Part shown: one piece after another, positions 56,040 through 63,657 of the stretch
Layout: every line of letters starts with the position of its first letter
Position numbering within the stretch: the first letter of the stretch is position 1
Source of the DNA: [Mycobacterium] crassicus
GTDB taxonomy: Bacteria > Actinomycetota > Actinomycetes > Mycobacteriales > Mycobacteriaceae
Assembly: GCF_020181615.1 (NCBI RefSeq)
Contig: NZ_CP084029.1
Coordinates: forward strand, 1,227,043-1,291,042
DNA: 64,000 bases
Direction of reading: 5' to 3'
Program-made: the position numbers and the translations under genes
The notes under the pieces: model-generated
Told to the model about the DNA's origin: nothing
The model's input: the letters and a program-made list of their open reading frames with translations, nothing else
Database searches by the model: none

Positions 56040-58654
56040 GCGAAATGAGTTTGCCGTGGCCCCTGATCGGACGATCCGAGGAGATGCAAAAGATCCAAGC
56101 GGCCCTTTCGGCTTCGGATGTTTCCGGGGCCGTTGTTTGGGGCGCGGAGGGGGTGGGGAAGAGCCGGATCACCCGTGACATGTTGTCGATCGTCATGTCG
56201 CAGGGCACCGAAGTGCGGTGGGCGGTGTGTACCTCCGCGGCGCGGAGTGTTCCACTCGGTGCCTTCGCGGCATGGGCGCCGTCGGGAGTCACCCAGACGG
56301 TAGCTCTGGTGCGAGGGGTGATTGAGACGCTGACGGCCGCACCCTCGGGCGCCACGGTGGTGGGCGTCGACGATGTGCATCTGATCGATGACCTGTCCGC
56401 GTTCGTTGTGCATCAGATCGTGCAACGGGGTCTGGCGAAGGTGATTTTCACTGTTCGGGAAGGCGAATCGATTCCGGCGGCAGTGCACGAGATCTGGGAG
56501 GCCGGTCGGTTCGAACGGCTCGACCTGCAGCCGCTGTCACTCGAGCAGCTCACCGGCCTGCTGTCGGCATCTTTGGGTGCCCCGGTGGATCCGGATGCGG
56601 CACAGCGGCTGTGGAAGCTCACTCGTGGCAACGTCTTATACCTTCGCAACATCGTTGAGCACGAGATTGCCGATGGCCGAATGGTGCAACAGCAGGGCTG
56701 CTGGCGTTGGGTCGGGGATCCGATCATCCCGCCCAGCCTCGCCGGGCTCATCGAGTCCCGCATCGGGTCGTTACCCGGGCCGGTCAGTGATGTGATCGAC
56801 GTGCTGGCGGTCGGGGAACCGATCGCCCTGGCCGCCCTGACCCGGATCACCGATGCGGCCGCGGTCGAAGAGGCCGATGTGCGCGGACTTATCACGGTGG
56901 AGGCGGGTCCCGGCGGCGTTCAGGTGCGGGTCGCGCATCCGCTCTACGGCGAGGTGCGCCGCAGCCGTGCGGCGGCCACCCGGCTGCGGCGGTTGCGTGG
57001 ACTGGTCGCCGCCGAACTCGCCGCAGCCGATGATCGAGACGATGTCCAGGTGGTGGTGCGGCGCGCTGCACTGAGCCTTGATTCCGACCTCACCCCCGAT
57101 GTCGACCTGCTGGTCAGGGCCGCCCATGGTGCTGTCTGGCTGGCGGATCTGGCACTCGCCGAACGGGCTGCCGCAGAGGCGATCCGTGCCGGTGGCGGCC
57201 CAGAGCCGAGCTTCGTCCGGGCGCACGCACTGTCGTGGTCGGGGCGCGGTGAGGAGGCCGACGATGTGCTCGCCGCGATCGACATCAGCGACCTGACGGA
57301 CGGTGACCGTGCCAGGTTGGCGTTTCTGCGGGCCAGCAACGTGCTCTGGGCGCTGGGCGAGCCGGCCCGGGCGAAGGAGATCATCGACGAGGCGTCCGGC
57401 GCGGTGGCGTCGCAGGCCCGCAACTACATCGACGCCTTCCTGACGGTGTACTGGTTCGCCGTGGATCGGCCGGATGCGGCCAGGCAGGCCGCCGAAAAGC
57501 TCGACCTGGACGAGTTGCCCGCGGTGGTGGGCGCTGAGATCGCGTGGGTACTGGCCGCCATTGCTGCCGATGCGGGGCGCACCGCCGAAGCCGTTGCCAC
57601 CGCCGAGGCCGGGTACCGCGTCGTCGCCCGTTCCCTGGAGGCCCCCCACATGGGCTTCAACATCGCCGACGCGCACGTCGGCGCCCTGCTGATGGCCGGA
57701 CGGGTGAACGACGCCGGCGAAACGGCCGAGCGGGTCAGTCGGCAGGCGGCAGACCTGCCCGGTGCGGCCCAGTCACTCGGGGCTGCCGTGGCAGGCTTGG
57801 CGGCCCTCGGCGCCGGGCGCCTCGACACCGCGTGCGGGCTGCTGGAGCAGGCGGAAGCGGGGTTGTCCGCCAGCCATGCCATCGGTTGGGGATACCGCTA
57901 CCTCGTCCCGAGTATCACGGCGCGGGCCATGCGCGGTGCCGTCGATGCGGCTGCCGCCGCGCTCGACGCGCTCGACCGCCTGCGACGTCCGTTCCGGTTG
58001 CTCGATTACGACCGGAGTCTGGCCCGGGCGTGGGTGGCCGCCGGCCAGGGTGCCGTCAGTGAGGCAATTGCCGTTGTCAGCGAAGCAGCCGAGACAGCCG
58101 CGGCCCGAGGGCAATTCGCGGCCGAAGTGGTCTGCCTGCAGACCGCCGCCCAGTTCGGGGATCGCACCGGAGCGGCCAGGTTGCGCGAGCTGGAAGCCCT
58201 TGTCGAGGGACCCCGCGTCGGTGTGGCCGCCCGGTTCGCCGCCGCACTCCGCGAGGGTGATGGCGCGGAGTTGGTCTCGGTTTCAGAGGATTTCGAGCGC
58301 ATCGGTGACCTCGTCGCCGCTGTCGATTCCAGCGCCCAGGCCGCGCTGACCTTTCGTCGTCAGGGCTTGCGAGGAACAGCGCTGGGATGCGCGGCACGCG
58401 CCTCGGCGCTGGCCGAACAATGCGGAGGCGCTGACACGCCGGCGCTTCGCCAAGCCGCGGAGCCCTTACCGCTGACCGATCGGGAGTCCGAGATCGTGAT
58501 GCTGATCGGGGAGGGGTTGTCGAACCGGGCCGTCGCTGAGCGCCTGGCTCTTTCGGTCCGCACCGTTGAGAGTCATATCTACCGGGCCATGCTGAAGACC
58601 GGGACCTCCAGGCGTGACGAACTCGCCGCCCTGCGGCCTCGGCGCCGGACGTGA
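56036..58654 (+). CDS. LAL-type LuxR-family regulator with STAND ATPase
   Basis: An 872-aa transcription factor. An N-terminal STAND ATPase domain (Walker A GAEGVGKS, 36-43; Walker B-like VVGVDDVHLID) is followed by helical repeats and a C-terminal LuxR-type HTH (about 815-865) with PLTDRESEIVMLIGEG and the recognition helix region RTVESHIYRAM. It has no zinc ribbon and no cyclase domain, unlike the five genes before it. GTG 56036 overlaps the gene 5 stop; GGCGGAGGCG lies upstream. Last gene of the operon. Inference: it is the DNA-binding output of the module, possibly binding the CAGTAGTG inverted repeats that begin 11 nt after its stop. Confidence 0.88.
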   Translation: MSEMSLPWPLIGRSEEMQKIQAALSASDVSGAVVWGAEGVGKSRITRDMLSIVMSQGTEVRWAVCTSAARSVPLGAFAAWAPSGVTQTVALVRGVIETLTAAPSGATVVGVDDVHLIDDLSAFVVHQIVQRGLAKVIFTVREGESIPAAVHEIWEAGRFERLDLQPLSLEQLTGLLSASLGAPVDPDAAQRLWKLTRGNVLYLRNIVEHEIADGRMVQQQGCWRWVGDPIIPPSLAGLIESRIGSLPGPVSDVIDVLAVGEPIALAALTRITDAAAVEEADVRGLITVEAGPGGVQVRVAHPLYGEVRRSRAAATRLRRLRGLVAAELAAADDRDDVQVVVRRAALSLDSDLTPDVDLLVRAAHGAVWLADLALAERAAAEAIRAGGGPEPSFVRAHALSWSGRGEEADDVLAAIDISDLTDGDRARLAFLRASNVLWALGEPARAKEIIDEASGAVASQARNYIDAFLTVYWFAVDRPDAARQAAEKLDLDELPAVVGAEIAWVLAAIAADAGRTAEAVATAEAGYRVVARSLEAPHMGFNIADAHVGALLMAGRVNDAGETAERVSRQAADLPGAAQSLGAAVAGLAALGAGRLDTACGLLEQAEAGLSASHAIGWGYRYLVPSITARAMRGAVDAAAAALDALDRLRRPFRLLDYDRSLARAWVAAGQGAVSEAIAVVSEAAETAAARGQFAAEVVCLQTAAQFGDRTGAARLRELEALVEGPRVGVAARFAAALREGDGAELVSVSEDFERIGDLVAAVDSSAQAALTFRRQGLRGTALGCAARASALAEQCGGADTPALRQAAEPLPLTDRESEIVMLIGEGLSNRAVAERLALSVRTVESHIYRAMLKTGTSRRDELAALRPRRRT

Positions 58655-58665
58655 AACCCCGCGCT

Positions 58666-58713
58666 CAGTAGTGCTGTCGTCGAACCGGGCGAAATTGCAG
58701 TAACCCGCCACTG
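58666..58713. promoter_or_regulatory. Tandem inverted-repeat operator Z
   Basis: Two 16-bp elements 32 bp apart (start to start): CAGTAGTGCTGTCGTC at 58666-58681 (left half perfect, right half decayed) and CAGTAACCCGCCACTG at 58698-58713. The 16-nt spacer ends in AAATTG, as GATTG does at operator Y. It lies 73 nt upstream of the secreted-protein ATG. GTCCGTGA-GAT follows at 58732, also present at operator X. Confidence 0.55.
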
Positions 58714-58786
58714 AGGCGCCACCTACCCGATGTCCGTGACGATCCTGTTACGCCAACCGGCGCTTTCGTGATGACAGGAGATGATC

Positions 58787-59311
58787 ATGAACACAACGTA
58801 TTGTCCGTCCGTCCCGATGGCGGTGGCAGTGATCGGCGCCTGCCTCATCGCGATCCCTCCGTCGGTGCCACCGACCGTCCAGTCGCCCGCGGTTGCGTTG
58901 GCGTCGGTCGGAGACCTGATGGTCAACGACTTGGGTGCCGGCGGCGTGACTGCGGTCGTCGATGTACTGACCGGCGTGGACCCCGGTACGGCGCTTGCCG
59001 GCGTCCCGGACCAGTACTACGACTACTTGGACGGTTTGGGTATACCTGTCGAGGACCAGGACGGGGCCATCGGTGGGCTGGTCGCGGCAACCGCGGCGCT
59101 TGCTCACCTCATCGCGTCGCTTTTCACGGATCCGTTTTCCTGGCTGATGAACGCCATTGATTGGGTCGCAAATCTTTTCGGCTTCGACCTGTTCCCCGAC
59201 GAAGCCGCGAGCGCACTGGCGACCGCCGTGCCGAACTTCGACCTCTCGGTTCCCGATGTCGGCATCCCGGGTCTCGACCTTTCAAACCTGCTCGCTGACT
59301 TCGGGATATAG
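58787..59311 (+). CDS. Secreted protein of unknown function downstream of the LuxR gene
   Basis: A 174-aa protein. A signal peptide (AVAVIGACLIAIPPSVPPTVQSPAVA) precedes a mature part rich in Asp, Gly, Ala and Leu, with an amphipathic hydrophobic stretch in the middle (LVAATAALAHLIASLF) and repeated VP-D/N-F/V-D/G motifs near the end (VPNFDLSVPDVGIPGLDL). AGGAG at 58776-58780 selects ATG 58787 over ATG 58781. No family recognised. Its promoter region carries operator Z. Confidence 0.65.
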   Translation: MNTTYCPSVPMAVAVIGACLIAIPPSVPPTVQSPAVALASVGDLMVNDLGAGGVTAVVDVLTGVDPGTALAGVPDQYYDYLDGLGIPVEDQDGAIGGLVAATAALAHLIASLFTDPFSWLMNAIDWVANLFGFDLFPDEAASALATAVPNFDLSVPDVGIPGLDLSNLLADFGI

Positions 59312-59397
59312 CCGTCACGATGACCGCGCAGGGCGGGGTCGTTACCGAGTCGTACCGGTACTGCGACTCGCGGGCGTGGTTGAGGGGCTTCACTGTT

Positions 59398-59502
59398 CCC
59401 GGCCATCGCACGACAGTCCCGCAGCAATTCCCGATAGCCGGCTTCATCGCCGCCGGCGCGGGCCGGCAGTGCATGCAGCCGCAGCAGGGCGATCTCGACC
59501 AC
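59398..59502 (-). pseudogene. Remnant of the C-terminus of another cyclase-STAND gene
   Basis: The minus-strand translation contains ALLRLHALPARAGGDEAGYR and then a D-C-R-A-M-A tail. It aligns with the C-terminal ends of the array proteins (gene 1: LLRLRALLARTRGDEAGYRD...RYRAMA). Only about 35 residues are recognisable. They are in the opposite orientation to the array and are not part of a full gene. Confidence 0.55.
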
Positions 59503-59517
59503 CGCGGAGTCTTGATC

Positions 59518-59580
59518 GGCCGCCCTGGCCGAACAATGCGGTGGTGCATACACGCCGGCCCTGCGCCAGGCCACCGGTAG
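59518..59580 (+). pseudogene. Remnant of a LuxR regulator 3' region
   Basis: The translation ALAEQCGGAYTPALRQATG-stop matches ALAEQCGGADTPALRQAAE of the LuxR regulator (about 58405-58456), including the identical 17-mer CTGGCCGAACAATGCGG. The HTH that should follow is missing; operator X begins 13 nt after the stop. Thus a LuxR end plus operator unit appears duplicated and then deleted. Confidence 0.55.
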
Positions 59581-59592
59581 CTGCTACGAATG

Positions 59593-59608
59593 CAGTAGTG
59601 CACTACTG
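59593..59608. promoter_or_regulatory. Perfect 16-bp palindrome, operator X
   Basis: CAGTAGTGCACTACTG is a perfect inverted repeat. GTCCGTGA-GGAT follows at 59626, 33 nt from the palindrome start, against 34 nt at operator Z. It lies 66-72 nt upstream of the small ORF starts. Confidence 0.6.
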
Positions 59609-59673
59609 AACTCCTGCCACCCCTGGTCCGTGAGGATTTGTATGGAACGAAATCCGGCACTCACAGGGGGGAG

Positions 59674-59862
59674 ATGGCAATGATCGCTCTACGGGCGAGT
59701 GGCCACGACTGGGCCAAGGACGGCACCTTGCTCCGCGTCGACTGGGAACACGGCATCGGTTGGGTCGCCACGCACTATGACCTGAACCTGCGCGTGATCC
59801 AGCTGGTCAGGGGCTCCGCTGAAGAAGTGCACCGGGCAGCGGCCCGGTGGGCGCAGGCCTAG
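59674..59862 (+). CDS. Small protein of unknown function downstream of operator X
   Basis: A 60-62 aa protein (MIALRASGHDWAKDGTLLRV...). GGGGGGAG at about 59666-59673 favours the second ATG (59680) by spacing; ATG 59674 is possible. Central DWEHGIGWVATHYD and a C-terminal helix (SAEEVHRAAARWAQA) suggest a small folded domain. No family recognised. Its stop overlaps the convergent acyltransferase stop by 4 nt. Confidence 0.55.
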   Translation: MAMIALRASGHDWAKDGTLLRVDWEHGIGWVATHYDLNLRVIQLVRGSAEEVHRAAARWAQA

Positions 59863-61163
59863 TTCAGGTGTGGGAGCTCATCTTCGGCACCCCTGAACCG
59901 GTGCAGGTGCTCCCGGACCCCGGGGTTTGAGATGGCCGCGAATTCCATGGGCGGTAAGGACATCTGAAAGGCCAGTCCCAAGCCATCCGCCCCCTCCATC
60001 AGGGTGCCGATTCCCGCAACAGGCAACTTCATCAACGGCGTGACGTAGCACGGGACGGTGTCTTCGAAGCGGACTCGATAGACGCCGAAGCCACTCCAGT
60101 TCGTGACAACCGGGTTCCACCGGTTCGGATTGAAGGCAGTGGAGACGCAGCGAGCGGCCCGCCATGCGCCGGCAGCATCGAGGAACTGTTGGTTGATCCG
60201 CATGTCGCAGTGATCGTCGGCAAAGTGGTCCACGCTGTAGCGGATACGTTCGGCGATCGAAGCGGCAACCTGACCGCGGTGCAGCTCCAGATTGAGCGTC
60301 GTGAGGATATTGCCGACAAGCATCGGATCGAGGCCACAACGCTTCCGCGTGTTCACGGCGATCGCGAGACTGCGATGGTCCACCGCGGGATCCGCATTCA
60401 TGAGCGATTCGGACACATGCGCGCACACAACGTCGTTGGCAGACAAACGCACCCGGCTGCCGTAGGCGTCCCGCAAACGGGCGATTTCGTCGTCACTGAA
60501 GTACAGATTCAGAATCCGCTGCGTCCGGGCATCCTTTGCCAGGTACAGCGCACTGCGGGCAAGTTCTGCGAATCCGAGACAACGCACCCCGGGCTCCCGA
60601 GCGCCGTCGGCGGGCAGATGTTCGTCGAGGTAGGCGGCACGATCTTCCACGATCAACGGCTCCGTGACCGGCCTGCCGGCAGCGGCAGCGACCCACGCGT
60701 TCAAGAAGTGCATCGCCGTCTGCATGTCGCCGATCGCGTGGTGCCATGAAAAACCGATCGCCGTCGCATCGTTCGCGAGTTGCGTGACACGCACCTTGCA
60801 CAACGGACCGCGCCCCCATCGAGCCGTGGGACCGTTCACCGGGTCGACGAGCCAGCCTCCGGCGTCGTCTGAGGCGGAACGGATCGCCTGGCGCAGCGTG
60901 CAGTCCGACGACACCGTGGTGAAGGGCACCCCCTGCCCTTCGCATCGGATCCGCATCCTGCCGCGGCTCATGGCGATCCGTCCCGCGAAGATGGGAAGAT
61001 TCGTGAGTGCCTGCGCAAATGCGCCGCTGAGCGCCCGCACGTCGAGCTGCCGTTGGAAGAAGAAGACAATGTGCACCGCCAAGTTCGCCACAATGGCATC
61101 AGCTACGTTGCAGCGGATTTCGAACCGCTGTGGTTGCAATGGCCGGACGAGCTGAGTCGACAT
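59859..61163 (-). CDS. BAHD-like acyltransferase (transferase family PF02458-like)
   Basis: A 434-aa CoA-dependent acyltransferase-like protein. The catalytic HxxxD motif appears as HHAIGDM at about 144-150 in the position expected for BAHD/condensation-fold enzymes (SWHHAIGDMQTAMHFLNAW). The second conserved stretch, NWSGFGVYRVRF, occupies the place of the DFGWG motif. BAHD enzymes acylate alcohols or amines of secondary metabolites and are better known from plants and fungi. It starts 6 nt after the P450 stop, so the two form an operon, suggesting hydroxylation followed by acylation of one compound. Confidence 0.75.
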   Translation of the reverse strand: MSTQLVRPLQPQRFEIRCNVADAIVANLAVHIVFFFQRQLDVRALSGAFAQALTNLPIFAGRIAMSRGRMRIRCEGQGVPFTTVSSDCTLRQAIRSASDDAGGWLVDPVNGPTARWGRGPLCKVRVTQLANDATAIGFSWHHAIGDMQTAMHFLNAWVAAAAGRPVTEPLIVEDRAAYLDEHLPADGAREPGVRCLGFAELARSALYLAKDARTQRILNLYFSDDEIARLRDAYGSRVRLSANDVVCAHVSESLMNADPAVDHRSLAIAVNTRKRCGLDPMLVGNILTTLNLELHRGQVAASIAERIRYSVDHFADDHCDMRINQQFLDAAGAWRAARCVSTAFNPNRWNPVVTNWSGFGVYRVRFEDTVPCYVTPLMKLPVAGIGTLMEGADGLGLAFQMSLPPMEFAAISNPGVREHLHRFRGAEDELPHLN

Positions 61164-61169
61164 GATGGT

Positions 61170-62516
61170 CTACGTTCGCCGGTTCATTGTTACGCGGGCG
61201 CCAAGCTTGGGGGTATGAGCGACTCCGCGAAAATACGACTTCTCGTCGGCGGCGGCATCGCTCTGGATCGAGAAGTGCTGCAGCACCGTCCGCAGCACGA
61301 CATCTATTTCGGCGACCGCAAAATCAGCGCCGAGGCAGCGGCGTGCTCCGCCGCCGAAAGCCAGCCATGCCGGTGAAACCGGCCTGGTGTCGCGGAAGCG
61401 ATACGGGTCGAACCGTTCGGGGTGCGGGAAGAGTTCCGGATCCCCGTGCAGATCCGCGATGCGCACGAGCACTGTGTGCTCCTGCGGAATCCGCCACGGG
61501 CCGAGGTCGAAGTTCGACGCCTTGACCCGGCGGCCGATCACGTCGACGACGGTGCGAACTCGCAGCACCTCCAAGATTGTGGCCCGGCGAAGGTCGCCGC
61601 CCCCCTCATCGGCCTCTCTGACCAGGTCAGCCAGCAGATCGGGGTGACGACGCAGCCGCTCGAACGCCCAGCCCAATGCCGTTGCCGTGGTTTCGTGTCC
61701 CGCACCGATGAAGGTCAGCAGTTCGTCACAGAGCTCGCGTCGCGGTATCTGCGTTCCGTCGTCGTGCCTGCTGCGCAGCAACATTGCCAGGATGTCCGCT
61801 CGCTCGCCGAGATCCGGATCGGCATCGGCCTGAGCGATCAGGGTGAACATGATCCGGTCGATTGCCTGGCGGAACTCGTCCAGCTTGGCCCACGGGCCGT
61901 GGCGTCCGACCCAGAATGGCGGCGCCGGTACAAAGGCCATGACCTGTCCCAGCCTCATATAGGGCGGGACGATCTCACGTAGTTTGTCGAGGTCTGCGGC
62001 TTCGGTCCCACCAGCACCGAAGATGGCCCGCAATATCACATTGAGGGTGATCCTGCTCATCGGCTCGAGAATCCGAAATTCTTTGCCCTCAGGCCAGTTT
62101 GCGCATTCGCGCAGGGTTTCTTCCTCGATGATCTTCTCGTAGTTGTCCAGGCTCCGGCCGTGAAATGCCGGTGCGAGCAGCCGGCGCCGATCGCGATGCC
62201 GACCGCCGTCGAGCCCGAAGACGGATCCGGGTCCGAACCAGTTGCTGAGGTTCGGCTGTACGTTGGTCAGCTGTTCGGTGCTCGCGGTACAGACCGACCT
62301 CACCAGAGCGGGTTCGGATACGACGACGGATCGGCCAAAGAATGGGACGTTGATCTCGAAGACGCGTCCGTGCCGCGTTACCCAGTGCCGCATCGCTTTG
62401 CGGCGGAAGAAGGCGAATTCAACCCCCTGCACGAGCTTGGGTAGGCGGACCGGCGGCGGGTTCGATCCGGGCGTCGTCGCTTCTTCGTCGGAATTGACCA
62501 AGGCCAGATCGGTCAT
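61170..62516 (-). CDS. Cytochrome P450
   Basis: Haem monooxygenase of 448 aa. The I-helix oxygen-binding motif is AGHETTAT, the K-helix ExxR is EVLR, the meander is near RFDPYRF, and the haem-Cys loop is FGGGARRCLGADFA. No membrane anchor; a class I bacterial P450 needing external ferredoxin/reductase (none nearby). ATG 62516 is chosen because GGAGG lies 5 nt upstream; an in-frame ATG 4 codons earlier is possible. The divergent region to 62699 holds operator Y. Confidence 0.92.
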   Translation of the reverse strand: MTDLALVNSDEEATTPGSNPPPVRLPKLVQGVEFAFFRRKAMRHWVTRHGRVFEINVPFFGRSVVVSEPALVRSVCTASTEQLTNVQPNLSNWFGPGSVFGLDGGRHRDRRRLLAPAFHGRSLDNYEKIIEEETLRECANWPEGKEFRILEPMSRITLNVILRAIFGAGGTEAADLDKLREIVPPYMRLGQVMAFVPAPPFWVGRHGPWAKLDEFRQAIDRIMFTLIAQADADPDLGERADILAMLLRSRHDDGTQIPRRELCDELLTFIGAGHETTATALGWAFERLRRHPDLLADLVREADEGGGDLRRATILEVLRVRTVVDVIGRRVKASNFDLGPWRIPQEHTVLVRIADLHGDPELFPHPERFDPYRFRDTRPVSPAWLAFGGGARRCLGADFAVAEIDVVLRTVLQHFSIQSDAAADEKSYFRGVAHTPKLGARVTMNRRT

Positions 62517-62584
62517 GTGCTCCTCCAACGGTGATGTGCTGCTACGCCCGAGGGAATCGTCGCTCGGTGTTGCTGCGACGCATT

Positions 62585-62632
62585 CGGTAGTGCCCTACTG
62601 CAAACGGACCAGATTGCAGTGGTCCGCTACTG
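62585..62632. promoter_or_regulatory. Tandem inverted-repeat operator Y in the P450/ABC divergent region
   Basis: CGGTAGTGCCCTACTG (62585-62600) and CAGTGGTCCGCTACTG (62617-62632), start-to-start 32 bp as at operator Z. The 16-nt spacer matches that of Z at 11 of 16 positions by eye. It lies 66 nt before ATG 62699 and about 70-115 nt upstream of the P450 ATG, so it may control both directions. Confidence 0.6.
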
Positions 62633-62698
62633 CGCTCGTCGCGCCAGGCGCGAGGAACGATTTCACGATCACAGCGCAGAAGAAAGAAGGCGCACATC

Positions 62699-62890
62699 AT
62701 GTCCACGTTGTCTGCGATACACGCCCATCCGCAGCTGGTGCCGCACTTGAAGCACTTCGAGGTAGTCGTTGTCGACGCCGTACGTGCGATGTTCCACCCT
62801 GAGAGCCGGCCGGAACGGGAGCACTATCCACCGTCGTTGAACTTCCTTCTCGAGGACGCCGCCATGGCCCGAGAGATGCGACACCTGTGA
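62699..62890 (+). CDS. Small protein translationally coupled to the ABC transporter
   Basis: A 63-aa hydrophilic protein with several His ([15 protein letters not shown]), a short Val-rich strand and a helical C-terminus. AGAAAGAAGG lies 8-9 nt before the ATG. The stop overlaps the GTG of the ATPase gene (GTGA). No membrane segment or family recognised. Confidence 0.6.
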   Translation: MSTLSAIHAHPQLVPHLKHFEVVVVDAVRAMFHPESRPEREHYPPSLNFLLEDAAMAREMRHL

Positions 62891-63657
62891 CGGCGCAACC
62901 CGCGCAGGTCGGTGAGCAGGGTGTTTCCGGCCGACACCGCCTTCGCGTTGCTCCGAAACCGGTGGCACTGCAGCTCCAGGGGGTCGCCAAGCAGTACCAC
63001 CGGGGAGACGAGCAGGTGAACGTGCTCGTCGAGTTCGACTTCTGCGTCAATGCAGGAGAGTTCGTCGTCGTGACCGGACCGTCGGGGGCGGGCAAATCGA
63101 CCCTGCTGCACGTCGCCGGCGGGTTGGATGCGCCGGATACCGGCACGGTCGCGGTGGCCGGCCACGATGTCTGGGCGATGAGCGCTCGGGCCCGCGCCGA
63201 GTTCCGGCGACGCCACCTCGGATTCGTGTTCCAGTTCTTCAACCTGGTGCCGATGCTGAGCGCCGTCGAGAATGTGTCGTTGCCGCTGGTGCTCGACGGT
63301 GTGTCGGCCCGGGCAGCGGATGCACGCGCCGAGGAGCTGCTGCACCGGGTCGGGCTGGCCGATCGGGCTCGCCACCGGCCGGCCGAACTGTCGGGTGGAC
63401 AGATGCAGCGGGTCGCGGTGGCGCGTGCGCTGGCGGCCCGGCCGTCGATCATCCTCGCCGACGAGCCGACCGGGAACCTCGACCGGCGGTCGTCGATGGA
63501 GATCGTGGAGCTGCTGCGGTCGCTGTCTGATGAAGACGGCACCGCGGTAGTGGTGGTGACACACGACCGGGCCGCGGCGCGCTACGGCTCCCGCGAGGTG
63601 CACTTGGTCGACGGGCGCGCCTACGGAGTCGCCGGCGTATCCGGCACGCGGCGATGA
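62887..63657 (+). CDS. ABC transporter ATP-binding protein (MacB/LolD type)
   Basis: A 256-aa ATPase. Walker A is GPSGAGKST, the Q-loop is in [12 protein letters not shown], the signature is [15 protein letters not shown], Walker B is [12 protein letters not shown] and the H-loop is VVTHD. The FQFFNL and PTGNLD variants mark the MacB/LolD/FtsE-like group that works with FtsX-type permeases, which move lipoproteins, peptides or envelope components rather than drive import. Overlaps the permease start (ATGA). Confidence 0.92.
   Translation: MTAQPAQVGEQGVSGRHRLRVAPKPVALQLQGVAKQYHRGDEQVNVLVEFDFCVNAGEFVVVTGPSGAGKSTLLHVAGGLDAPDTGTVAVAGHDVWAMSARARAEFRRRHLGFVFQFFNLVPMLSAVENVSLPLVLDGVSARAADARAEELLHRVGLADRARHRPAELSGGQMQRVAVARALAARPSIILADEPTGNLDRRSSMEIVELLRSLSDEDGTAVVVVTHDRAAARYGSREVHLVDGRAYGVAGVSGTRR

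Noticed and set aside
59320..59580. 86-aa plus-strand frame between the secreted protein and operator X
   Set aside because: The region is explained by remnants of cyclase (minus strand) and LuxR (plus strand, another frame) genes; no ribosome site or homology.
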